Below are positions 48,927 to 60,139 of a stretch of 64,000 nt of DNA, piece after piece (position 1 is the first letter of the stretch; the number at the start of each line of letters is the position of its first letter). Made by a program: the position numbers and the translations under genes. The notes below the pieces were generated by a model. It was not told where the DNA came from. It saw only the letters and a list, made by a program, of their open reading frames with translations, and ran no database searches. The DNA comes from Bifiguratus adelaidae (Eukaryota > Mucoromycota > Endogonomycetes > Endogonales), in the NCBI GenBank assembly GCA_002261195.1, contig MVBO01000005.1, forward strand, positions 47,403-111,402, given 5' to 3'.

Positions 48927-51166
48927 TTATACAATTTTCAGTCTTCGCATGACCAGGTAGCAAATGATGATGAAGACGGTCATGCCGCTTGTAATGGCTA
49001 CGAACCAAACGAGGTCGTCTTTGCCTTGTCCTGGTACTTTAACGTTCATGCCCCATAGACCTGTAATCAGATTCATGGGCACGAGAATGCTTCCGAGAGC
49101 CGTGAGCTTTGAAAGGACATCGTTGATTTCATTGTTTGTCTGAGTCATTTCGATAGATATCTGCGCCAGATAATTGGAATGCGAGCGCGAAGATATCTTC
49201 TCATAGTGATTGAGGGATTGGAGCATTGTTTGGACGTGGTCTAAGGAAATGTGAGCCAATCATTGCTTTCGGTTGCTTGATCATATCTCACCTGCCACGT
49301 CTCCGAGGTAAAGCGCAATCTCGCTTGTGAGACCAGACCGGCCTTCTTCACCGCGTTCACATCGTTTAAGCAATGTTTTGATGACATCCGCTTTGGTACC
49401 CAATAATCTCAAGAGTGTCATCACTTTCTTTCGGCAATGACCGATGCGCCGCAACATATCTGTTTGTTCCGATTCTTTGAGGATCAATACGAGTTCGTCA
49501 ATTGAATCAACCTCAAATTCAACGTTGCGGATAAGTGGAAAGAAGGAGTCGGTTATATCATCCAGCATGGCATAATTGATCCAATCTGGGGCAGAGGTTA
49601 TTAGCTCAGATTGCAGGAGGATACGTCAGGAACATACCTGGAGTCACTTGGATGAAATCGCGGAGCTGTTTAATGCGTCTGCGCACGTTTTCAGGATGCT
49701 GAGTGGGGTGGAAATGGATCTGTGCAAATGTAGCATTCAGTGATCCTGTTACATGAAACAGGGTTTGTGGCTTGTCTTACCGTGATTATACCTTCTTTCA
49801 TTACAATGAGGTATATGCTGAGAGGTTGCATGTACATCTCACTCGATGGATCTTGGTCAAAGGTTCGGAAGCAAACAAAGTAGTAATTCTTGAACACTTC
49901 GCATTTTTCTCGAGTCTCTTCAAGACGGATATCTTCTGATGTAAGCGGGTGAATATGAAAGATCTGAGTATAGTTAGACGCTATGGATGGAAATCAATTT
50001 TCACTCAGGCTCACCTTGCTCAATGCCCGCATTTCATTATCACTGGGAGAGAGCACGTTGAGCCAAAACATGCCTCTGGACAAAAGACCAGCCAAGGTTT
50101 CGCCTGGCCCCGGAATCTCGGAGAAAGTGCGAGCGTGAATGGTATGTAACAAAAAGGGTGACCAGAATGTGAAGCGATATGGAGTCGGTTCATGTTTGAC
50201 AGATTCTGGAAACGGTTCGGTATAGGACGTATATTTCCGCGCCAAACCGCTGAACATGTGATCAGGTGGCATGTCATTGGTAGGGCTTCCCCATTCCGAT
50301 AGCGAGTGAGGAGGTAGACTATTCCCGAATCCCGTAAATCCTGTGACACCCAACGACATGGCGCGTCCCCGACTACTCGACCGTCGATCCTTCATGAGTG
50401 ATGTACGATCAGCCTCTGAGCTGCTGTTGCCGTAGTCACCTGGTGGTCCGCTTTGACTTTGATGTCGTTCTCGTCGCAACATTTCGTTTTCCTCTCGTAC
50501 CACCTCCTCCAATGCCTCAAAGTCAATGCCACCCATGTACACGATCGGAGATGCTGGAAAGCAGACATCTTCCTCAATCGTACTGCCCCTCCGACTCGCT
50601 GGCTGTGTATCTGTCTCAACTGCTCCCGGTGAATCAGGCGGCGAAGATTCTGCATGTCGAAGGGGATGTGGTGCGTCCAAAATTTGAATGGCATAATCTC
50701 CATTGGGGTTGTTCATATGATCGGGTGAAGAGGACATGAGAATGGACTTTGGTTCAACGGAGCGTCTTCTGGGCAAGATAGCTGGTTCTTCCCGTCGATT
50801 GGGGGAATATGGATGATGTGACGACGAGAGTCGGTCTGCTGGATGGGGTTCGTAAGAAACATAATCTTGCGGTTCGTTCAGCTGCTGTTGCAATTGATAC
50901 TGTCTCTGTTGACGATTCGGTGATAGTTGAGTGATAAGCTGCTTGGCCGTGCTGTAGACCTTGTTACGGTCTTCATCCATGCTACCTCGCTCTCGTATCG
51001 AATCGTAGTCGGGTTGAGAATACGGTTCAGAAGCCAAGAGTGGTGCAGCTGGATCGTCTGTTCTTTCGAGATCTTCGACAGACCTATGCGATAGGGGCGT
51101 ACTTGGGTTTGAAGACGAGTGCTTGGAGTTGAGCTTCCTCCATTTTGGTGTAAAGTTACCTGACAT
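48927..51166 (-). CDS. CorA/Mnr2-type magnesium transporter
   Basis: Multi-exon gene. A long disordered N-terminal part (first exon, about 390 residues, rich in Ser, Pro, Gln and Arg) is usual for fungal ALR/MNR2 proteins. The CorA domain then shows ETLAGLLSRGMFWLNVLSPS, IFHIHPLTSEDIRLEETREK, NYYFVCFRTFDQDP, WINYAMLDDITDSFFPLIRN, the long helix (RRIGHCRKKVMTLLRLLGTK) and two C-terminal membrane spans with the pore motif GMN in NLITGLWGMNVKVPG. CorA proteins are pentameric magnesium channels; Mnr2 sits in the vacuole membrane and Alr1 in the plasma membrane. The start at 51166 is the first ATG; the frame is open further upstream without ATG. Confidence 0.94.
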
Positions 51167-51702
51167 GTTCCTACTCTTGGTGCTTGACCTATCGAGTGGA
51201 AAGTCGGCTGTCTGTTTGGGGCCAGATATCACGGAAAATGCAGGTTTTCAGCACGTTGGCAGCGTGGATAGCCTATCTACAAGCGGCAACTGGAGACAAG
51301 TCGAAAGGAAGCCACGAGAAAGCAATGAAGGCTTTCTGCGCTCTTGTCAATAGTGGTCAAAAGACAAGACTTGGAGGTTTTACGAGGACGAGGAAAGGTA
51401 GCATCAGCGAGAGCAATGATACTTTTATGCTGCAGTCGTTGCCATGAATAGCTGGTAGAGTGTTTCCATTCCATCCGTAGGTTGGCATGAGCATGCGTGA
51501 CCATGTCCATGCTGTCAAGAATGGCATGCAAGAGATGACTGACGTGCTGAGATCCCGCGACGCAGCAAGAGCTGGTTGCCCTAGGACCCTGAGGCACCAG
51601 AGTCATGCACGAGCGTCGATAGAATACCATAATGTCAACGAGCTACATGAACTGTGTCAATTCTGCAGACCTGTTCCTTTCGGGAAACCATTAGACCTCG
51701 GC
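51167..51702. other. divergent intergenic region between CorA and phosphatase genes
   Basis: 536 bp with no credible gene. Frames of 76-117 codons here have no recognisable content. It must hold both promoters. No CRE or E-box palindrome was seen in it. Confidence 0.5.
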
Positions 51703-52528
51703 ATGTCACCGCATCATCTATTGGTGTACTTTATACGCCACGGCGAGACGGACGAGAACTCGCAAGAGATCATTCAAGGACAATATGGCAAGATGCTGCT
51801 GCAAATGTTGTTATGCTAACTTATTTCGACCATAGACAGTCAGTTGAATGCCAAAGGAACATCACAAGCGGCTTCGCTGGCGCAGTCGCTTGAAGATGTC
51901 ACCTTCAACAAAGTCTACTGCAGTGACCTCTCCCGTTGCGTTAACGTAAGTGTCCAAGCAGTAACTGCCTTCATAAAGTCTCAGCTGCGCTGTTCCTAGA
52001 CGGCGAAACCCATCATTAACTCACATCCCTCTGTGGACGTAGAGTACGACAAGCGGCTTCGGGAAAGGGTAAGTGATCGATCTGTAGTCACCTTCTCATA
52101 TCAGCTAGTCCTTTGGTGACTTTCAGACACATGGATATGCCGAGTTGAGACAAGCCGCTCGAGAAGAGGGTACCTCGGAAGATCAGTTGATTGTATCACG
52201 AGGCGGCGAAACGGTAGAAGCCGTCTTGATGCGCACCTTGACCTTCTTTACCGAATGCACCAAACGAGAGTTGGATCTTGGGACCTCAAGAACAATTGCG
52301 GTCGTGTCCCATGGCGGACCTCTCAAATTGCTTTTCCGCGAATTGATCAAGGTTCATCAAGTGCCCTGTCTAGAAGGATACTTTGGCAGAGTGCCAAATA
52401 CAGCTCTCAGCATTCTACTAGTGACGCCTGCGGGAGATGCGCCCCCAGAGATGCTATTCAAGACCATGAACAATGTCACTCATTTGAGAGATCACAATCA
52501 ATCTATGGTCGACGGACCGACGATTTAG
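51703..52528 (+). CDS. histidine-phosphatase family protein (phosphoglycerate mutase-like)
   Basis: Four exons beginning MSPHHLLVYFIRHGETDENS with the RHGE catalytic signature. The first intron (51788-51835, 48 nt) uses a GC donor (GCAAGA) and an AG acceptor; this is required to give the family block IIQGQYDSQLNAKGTSQA. Then VTFNKVYCSDLSRCVNTAKP, SVDVEYDKRLRERTHGYAEL, GGETVEAVLMRTLTFF and the second catalytic His in IAVVSHGGPLKLLF. Architecture fits the TIGAR / sedoheptulose-bisphosphatase-like branch rather than glycolytic mutase, which would be longer and more conserved. Substrate unknown. Convergent with the chitin synthase gene (55 bp between stops). Confidence 0.9.
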
Positions 52529-52583
52529 ACGACCTAGAGTACATGATGTTACAAGTTTTCGCGGTAGACATTAAAGTTAGAGA

Positions 52584-55500
52584 TTATGGGTAATCGGGTG
52601 ACTGTGGCGGAACCAAAGCGCCCAGTCGAGCATGACTCGGTGCCTGACGACCATCACTTTCAGGGTCTTCTGGCGGATCCGAAATTTGACGACGATGCGT
52701 GGCATATGTTATTTGAGGTGGGCGTTCAAAGCGCGAAAGGTGGATGTCGGGGTTGGCGAGGTAGTTTTCAATATCAAGACTGAGCATGGAATTGTTAATT
52801 GACGGTGCCCGAGCAGGCCGGCTGCCGCGCATGCTGGTCGTAGCTGCTTCAACGGACGATGAATATGCATCTTCATCGCCCATCGCTGGCAAGAGATCCT
52901 CCACCATGATCGGTCTTTCGAACGGGTCTTCCATCTCAGTTCCCGTGTACATGTTTTGTGGTATGTCGTTGCGTAATTGTATCATTGGCATGAGGGCACC
53001 GTTGCCTTGTACCCCACTTCTGGTACTTCTAGCTGCTGAATAATCGAAAGGTATAATGCCGCGAGACCAGGGTTTGATATGACCTTTGTGAAAACTGCCG
53101 TTGGGTAAAGTAATGTCTTCCTTGAGCTCTAAACTCGCCTCTCTCTCGCTACTTTCATTCTCGCCTTGTTCGTAGGCAAGCAGCGTCTTGCGTGGCACTT
53201 CGCCTAACTCAAGCATTAGCTGTTCGGGATCTGAGCTGTCTACAGCTGCTTTCCCAAAGATAGCCTGAAGCATGGGTTCTGATATACCGGCGTCTGTGAT
53301 ATCATCGATATTGCCGTGCATCCGCGTGGTACTTCCTGGCTTCCGCTTAATCTTCCAAAGATCGTACCATTGCCCGCCGCGGTCCGACATGATGATGGCG
53401 TAGACAGGGAACCAAACGCAATAGAGTGGACAGGCGATGACAATGTACAGCAGCAGCCAGGCAACGTACTTGAATTCGAGCCTCATGACAAAGTAGAAGG
53501 TATGAACCGCCACCAGGGAAGCGAAGGCAAGCAGAGTGACTTCAAACCCATTGTTGCTACTAATGCACACGCGAATCATCATCGTATAGAGGTAAAGGAC
53601 GACAACCGGAAGGAAAAGCATGGCGGCCAGTTTGTACATGGCGAGTATTCGTAAAAGGATGCCAGCATTGAGCGGAAGTTTGCAGAGTTCGATGAGGTTG
53701 TGGAAGGTGGCGTTGAACATGCGTCTTTGTTGCGCTTGAAAATCGAGGAAAGTGTTCGGAATGACAGTAAGCGCGATAGCTCTTGGCTCGAATCCAAGAC
53801 GCATGTGTGGAAGGGATCGGAGGAGGACTGTGGCGAGATACTGATCTTCGCCTTGCAAAAGCAAATTACGAGTGTGCAGGGTATTAGCTTGCATACCAAC
53901 GATTTCACGCAAAACTGTCGGGTGGACGCAACATGGACGCACACCTTCCATTGGTGAAAGAAGCAATTGCGACATTGTTCGTGATGTTTTGGGTGAGTTG
54001 ACCAAGCCATCGTAGACAGGCGTGCCTTCATCCACGCTCCATTTCGAATCTCGGCGCAAGGCTTGTAATTTGCGATATCGTTGACGCACGTTATCGCCAT
54101 CGTCCCGAACATCTCCGCTCCAGACACGATACATCACCAGTCCACCAGAAAGTGATACCACACTTCCCCAACATTCCTCAAACGACAAGGACGAGAATCC
54201 AGTAAGGTACATTTGGAAGATCTGTAGCATAGTGATCACGCTTGCTTCCGCATTCCGAGCTCGAATGTCGCCGCTGACCGCCATGAGTTTGGGGTTACTT
54301 TGCATCTTTTCAATGAGCAAAGATACAGTGTCGAGCTTGATTGAAGTATCCGCGTCCATGACCAGCACATACTCAAAAAGGCGAGGATCCATACCCAATA
54401 CATTGTACATGTGATGGTGTATTTCATAGTCCAAAGGTGTGACCTTGTTGTGGAGGAAATCCATGCACCGTTCCAAGAATTCGAAGAGTAAGAGAATCGA
54501 ATCCATCTTGCCGCGGTTACCGGAGATTTGACCAGGCTGCTCTGGTCTCCACAACTCAGCCCGATTGCCAATCTTCACTACCACAATGTATGGCACTCTG
54601 TTTGAGCCTGCTTCGTAGTAGCCCGAGAAGACTTGAGCAAGATTGGACTTTTTGGCACCTTGACCCAAGGACACATAAGGCTGCGGTACAGGATCATCTG
54701 TACCACTATAACCTAGAATATCAAGTACAGATTGATGCGTTTCCTTTTGACTGTTTGTGTTGGTGACGATACCGTCACACACAAACATCAGCAGCGTCCT
54801 TGCATCATTGTAGTGGCACATGGCAAGCGATTCGATGTTTCTCTTGAGCTCCTCATAAGGTTCGGCAAAGCACGGTACCATGAGGATTGTATAAGGAATG
54901 CGAGCAAGAGTAGTTTGGGATAGATTTCGGGAACCAAAGCCCGAGAAGGGATACGCAGATGCTCCAGTCTTGAGGGCTGACTTCTCCGACAGTGGCGTTG
55001 TGCGCGTGAGTTTTGCCCGAATATGTCGGAATAACGGTAACCGTGCAATGTTGCCTAGAATGATTTTGAACAAGAAGAACAGAAGCCCCAGGCCCATTAT
55101 TGCCCAAAGCAGCGGATTATCTTCATAGCACCCTACGGGTACCGCATCCTCCGTGATACCAATGTAGAACAGACGATCAAGACATTCTTTGTAAAGCGTA
55201 GGGTTGGTTACGTTGGCGTAGTAATCCGCAGTGATATCCATGCCAAGATTCAGCAGAAGAACCTCCGTGAGATTCAGCGGAAGAAACATACGATCCACAT
55301 AGAGTTTACGCGAAATGACGGTAGAAGATCGGCTCGTTAATGTCGTTGCGGCGTTCAGGTAGGAAGTAACGTTATATACTCTGCCGTCAAGAACAACTAC
55401 ACCGCAATCAGGCAAAGAGCTGCAATAGCGGTGCAAATCTTCTCTTCGAAATACCACGTCTATGACGGCTTGTTAGCATACAAGCCAAACTAAGCCGTTT

Positions 55501-56411
55501 GGTCATACACTTACCTCCTTGCATACCCTCACTCAAATCCTGCAAATCGCTTGTGGTGTAAAAGCATGGTGCAGAAGGCATAGTAGGATCGTGGGGGTCG
55601 GGACATCCCGTTAGTCGTTGATTAGTTACCTCATAACCGGTATCATTGCCAATGCGATACCACAACCAACGGTCAGCGACGTCTGTACTATTCACACAGG
55701 CTTGGATGACTGGGTCTGTATAGGTAGTATTGGTACCCACACGTGCCAAAAGCGTAAAGGTTGGAAAGAGGTTGGAAAGGTCGTGATGCGGGTATTTTTG
55801 GATGGTCTGTATCACTTCTGATGCGACGGAAGCGGGTGGGAAACGATGAGGATCAAAAGAGTAGGCATTTCCATTCACTGCTATAAGTGGGAGTGAGTTG
55901 TTGGGGTCAACAATGTCGTTGTAATAATAGTGATTGGGCGTCTTGCAAAACTGCTCAGAGCCGAGCTCTAATATCAGCACAAAGACCGTAGATAGACCGA
56001 TAAGTAGCAAGCATATCGTAATCTTTTCTCGAAAGACCATGCGGTCCGCTACAGAGCATCTTGAGCTACCTTTCCACAGACATGAACAGCGACTTACATC
56101 CGCGCTTGAGGCCCCCCAAATGATGAAGTAGAATACTGGGTATCCAGAATGTGAGCGTCCAGCATAGCCATACCCATAAACGTCTCTCCCATGACCTATA
56201 CCGTGGTCTGACAACCCGGTCAGGCGACGGCCCTAGCTTCTCCTCTACCATGCGCAGAGTCGAAAGGCAACAAGCGAGCAACAAGAGGATCTGAGGGTTA
56301 GGGTTATATCTGCGTTTCAGAACATGTTGAGGGTCGGTATTGTTAATTTTGGAGGAGGAAGCAAAAGACGCACACGATAGCAAATTCGAAAGTGAGAACG
56401 GCTGCAATCAT
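52584..56411 (-). CDS. division-2 chitin synthase with cytochrome-b5-like domain (divergent)
   Basis: Four exons (52584..55459, 55515..56048, 56098..56290, 56376..56411, complement) give 1212 aa. N-terminal membrane segments (FEFAIILLLLACCLSTL; LWVWLCWTLTFWIPSILLHH; ICLLLIGLSTVFVLILEL) precede an extracytoplasmic part, a cytochrome-b5-like fold (VVFRREDLHRYC; VVVLDGRVYNVTSYL) and another span (LLWAIMGLGLLFFLFKIILG). The GT2 core has LMFVCDG, GNRGKMDSILLLFEFLERCM, YVLVMDADTSIKLDTVSLLI (DXD-type), WGSVVSLSGGLVMYRVW and GEDQYLATVLLRSLP. The processivity signature is QQRRMF where chitin synthases normally have QRRRWI, and EDRYL is EDQYL. Three membrane segments follow. It should make chitin at the plasma membrane, but the changed residues question its activity. 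Its start lies 58 bp from the PDI stop. Confidence 0.92.
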
Positions 56412-56469
56412 TGTATAACTTATATACTGCGTAGAGCTATTGCGCAACTACGCGCATTTTGAAATCTAA

Positions 56470-58093
56470 TTACAACTCGTCATGGTCGATGGCATCCTCC
56501 ACATCTTCGGTGGTAGGTTTCTCGATGGTGACTCCATTCTCGGAGTTGGTCTTGAGGAAGTTGATAAGATCATCATAGGAGCGATCGCCATTGTAGTCAA
56601 CAATCTCCTTGTCCTTACCGGCCTTGAAAAGCTTGAGGGTAGGGAAGCCTTGAATTTGGAAGGGAACGCGAGCGGGAAGGTCATTCTCGGTGGCATCCAT
56701 CTTTGCGATGACAATGTGGCTGTTCGCAGGGTTGGCAGCGATATCAGTGGCAAATTGATCCCAGATGGGAGCAAGACGCTTGCAATGACCACACCATGGA
56801 GCATAAAACTCGACAAAAACATCCTTATCGCTGTCATAGACGATCTCGTCAAATTGATCAGCTACAACCACCTTGACTGGGCCATCGTTGGTCTCAGGGA
56901 TGGGAGCAGACTTGATCGAAGGAGCGATCTTGCCGGCAAAAAAGTCAGTGACAAACGATCGGAGGTTCTTGGTGGTGATGTCCTTGGACTGGTCAAAGGG
57001 ATACTTTGATGCGTCAGCAACCTTTTGAATTCCGAAAGCAGGCCATTGTTCCTTCAAGTTGAGGTTTTGAGCATGTCCACCATACTTGGCAGCATCAATG
57101 TGAACAAAGTTAACCTTGCCCTTGAACTCCTTGGCCACCGGCTCGATCTCCTTGATCAGTTTGGCACGATCGTCATCGTTATCGGCAAACAAGTAGGCCA
57201 AAGGAAGACCAGCTTCCATGTACTTGGCATAGTTGGATCCATCAATCTCGGCCAAAAGAGGAACAGAGCTAGTACGAACAAAGTTGGTCAATTCTTCCGC
57301 GGTCAATGCGCCGTCAAATTTGTTTTCGCCATCATCGAAAGCCTTGTACAAGACAACAGCCGGAGCAGAGACACCAGCAGACTTGGCAGTTTCCTCATCA
57401 GAGACAACACCGAACAAAAAGTCATCGCGGAGCTTGTTGGCCACCGAGTTGAGTGTTTCCAAAGAGTCCTTGTCCGATTCGGAGATGAAACCGACGACGA
57501 CCACCTTGTCGGAAGTCTTGAATGTCTCAAAGTTATCGGGAGAAACCTCAGAGAGTGCAGGAAGAGCTTGCCTAACAGAGGCAACATGAATGAGTACCGG
57601 ATCAAATCATCCCGACCGAGAGCTTACTTTTTCATGTAGCTCACAATACCGTCAGCCTTTCGGGCTCCATTGTATTCAGTCGATTCGCCTTCGCGGAACA
57701 CCTTGAGGGTAGGATAACCTCGGACCTCATATTCGGAACACAAGTCGGTCTCGACCGTGCAGTCCACCTTGGCCAGCTTGATATTGCTCTCCTTGAGTTG
57801 GGTAGCTGCAAGCTCGTATTCAGGAGCTGAAAGGTGTCAGCATGTTAGTCAACCGTCCCTATATCCATCTGACTAGTCGTCCAGCCACCATCTCTAGAGT
57901 AACGAGATGATGTAAAACACTTACCCAAAGCTTTGCAATGGCCACACCAAGGGGCGAAGAACTCGACGAGCATCAACTTTTCCGGTTTCACCACTTCATT
58001 GAATTTGCTCTGAGTCAACTCCAAGACATCACTGCTCTGTACAGCAAGTACAGCAGCAGACAGAGCACACGCTACAAAGACCTTTTTCAACAT
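56470..58093 (-). CDS. PDI1: protein disulfide isomerase
   Basis: Three exons encode a canonical a-b-b'-a' PDI of about 500 aa. Signal peptide [20 protein letters not shown]; first thioredoxin domain [16 protein letters not shown] and [20 protein letters not shown]; b domains ([34 protein letters not shown]); second active site [40 protein letters not shown]. It ends in HDEL, the ER retrieval signal. Catalyses disulfide formation and isomerisation in the ER. The strong codon bias and the usual lengths fit a highly expressed gene. The start at 58093 is the ATG before LKKVF; the open frame continues three codons further without ATG. Confidence 0.98.
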
Positions 58094-58230
58094 GCTGAAC
58101 AAGGAGAGAGAGCGAGAATCGTTTCGCGTGACATGCTTTATTCCAACGTACTCGATGCTGATTGGCTACAATTAAAGCCCACTATGAGCCTATTCATACA
58201 AATGATATACAATGTGAGTGAAATGGTTGA

Positions 58231-59845
58231 CTATCCATCGTGGACATTCGTCAATGCCGTCTTGGGATCCCACCATTGGAAGAAATCACACGCTTTGCCT
58301 TCATTGACCCCTGCGCCGTAGCACATGTAGAAATATCGACCGATATTACCGCTGTCGTTTTGTTGCACTGCCCGTAAGACACAGGGAATACCGCATGCGC
58401 ATACGGGTATATGTTGGGGTTGGAATTCTGGTCTATAATTGCGATAGGTGATGTTGATGCCTACATGATTAGATGAGATTTGCGTATCAATTGGAAATGA
58501 TCACATGAGGATACTTACGTTTGAAGCCAGAAATGGGATGTGGAGTGATGGTGGATTGACTGACGATTTCATGTTTCCATTCCTAGGCCCGTTGAGTATG
58601 CCGGATGGAATAAGACATAATGATACGCGGCTTACCTCTTGCATGGGAGGATTCATAATCACAAGGCTATTATTAGGTAATTCGATGCTAATGAGTCGTC
58701 CTTCCTGGATATCTTTGGGCCAACCGTTGAGCATGTCGAGTTCGTGTTGCGTGGGTGGGATGTGCATGGGTTTGTCTTCTTGAGGTACGGTAGGTTTGGT
58801 ATGCGTACTCGTTATGCTATCGGTTGCAACACGTCGAAGGCGGAATTGGCGACTGACGCCGAGTGATAGTGAAGCAATGACGGGCCGTGGACCGAGATAC
58901 GTGATCTGCAGGTCGTTCACATGAGCCCAATTACCAACCCGAGCGGTTGCCTTACCCTGTCGGAATGCATCGCTACTGATTCCTTGCTATTCGCATAGCA
59001 ATGGGCCGCTGCCACATTAGTCGTCCAACGCCCTTGAACTTCCCAAGGGTGTCTATTGTGATTTAGCAATCCACCTAACCTAACCATGCCAGCCGTACCT
59101 TTCTCTCTTATCCAGTACCTTATTTAAAATATCCTCGACAAGCTGACGTGCCTTCTCCATACATTCTGGCATGGGTCTTGCATCGTCGCATTTCTTCCCA
59201 TTGTAGTATAAGTCTCCGGTCATGTCATTTCCTGTGCCGCCTGCTGGACTGATATAGAAAGCCGTCGTGTGCGGCGACGTAACCGGTCGTTCAAATAGCC
59301 TACTTAATTAAGTCATTGCCTCCTTTTGATACTGGCATTATCAGGACATACCACCATTGATTGCGTTTCCACGTATCAGACTCCCGAATCATGGTTTCCA
59401 GCACTTCGTTGGCCAAGTCCTTTGGCAGCACATTCGGTATCATGGTACAAGGAGTGAGGGCATAGACGTCTTCAGGCTTGAAGAGATGGAGCGTAGGAGG
59501 ATGGGTTCTGCGGGATGGAGGCGGTTGTGTCCATTTGAGGACCTCATGGATCGATTTTGAGGATTGGGTCGTTGGCTCGAGGGGCAAACGGTCGGGAATG
59601 GACGGCGAGAATGGTGGTGAGTGGAGTGGATGGTCTAGGCGAGGTCGTGGTCGAGGTTCTTTGAATCGGAATAGCGTAGCTTGCACCTTGCGCTTCTTTC
59701 GCCTCGGTGACTCCAGTATTGAATCAATGGTTTGTTGAACGTTCCCTTCATATTGCCGTAGTTGAGAAAGTAAAGAACTCTCAGAGAACCCTTCAAAGAT
59801 GGAACAAAGTACGGCTAGCCCGTAATCTTCTGTACATTCACTCAT
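58231..59845 (-). CDS. AlkB-type 2OG-Fe(II) dioxygenase with N-terminal CUE and C-terminal GRF zinc finger
   Basis: Multi-exon gene. N-terminus MSECTEDYGLAVLCSIFEGF then SLLSQLRQYEGNVQQTIDSI reads as a CUE (ubiquitin-binding) helix bundle. A Pro/Arg-rich linker follows, then the AlkB core: MIPNVLPKDLANEVLETMIR, TTAFYISPAGGTGND, the iron ligands in VAMHSDRITYLGPRPVIASL (HSD) and EEWKHEIVSQ (second His), and the 2OG arginine in RINITYRNYRPEFQ. The last 55 residues form a GRF zinc finger: PVCACGIPCVLRAVQQND, YFYMCYGAGVNEGKACDFF, QWWD. AlkB enzymes reverse alkyl damage on nucleic acid bases; GRF binds single-stranded DNA. The CUE-AlkB-GRF order suggests DNA repair coupled to ubiquitin. Similar fusions are known in fungi, to my knowledge, but the substrate is not established here. 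Confidence 0.9.
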
Positions 59846-60139
59846 GAGCACTCTCCAAGACGCCCCCCTATTCACAAAGAACTTGCCGCAGTTATGCCAT
59901 AAAAGGCAGTGGTAAAGAGCGCGCGCTAAAAAGGTCAAGGTGGATGATTTGATATAAGCTTCAAATATATACAAGATGCTCAATTCCCGATTAATGATAC
60001 AGCTCATATCCTGTAATAGCATCATTAGAGCTCACCTTGTATTCCATACTGCCCACTTACTCGCTAAAAAGTGGCAACAAGAAGCAGCAAGGATACGAAA
60101 GCTTGCGTCAGTATCTATCGACTTATATTCTTCAGCGAC

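Noticed and set aside
48866-48934. Longer CDC45 N-terminus
   Set aside because: The frame is open to 48934 but has no ATG there; the first ATG is at 48865 and gives the normal family start.
56482-57639. Long plus-strand frames opposite PDI
   Set aside because: Antisense shadows created by the codon bias of a highly expressed gene.
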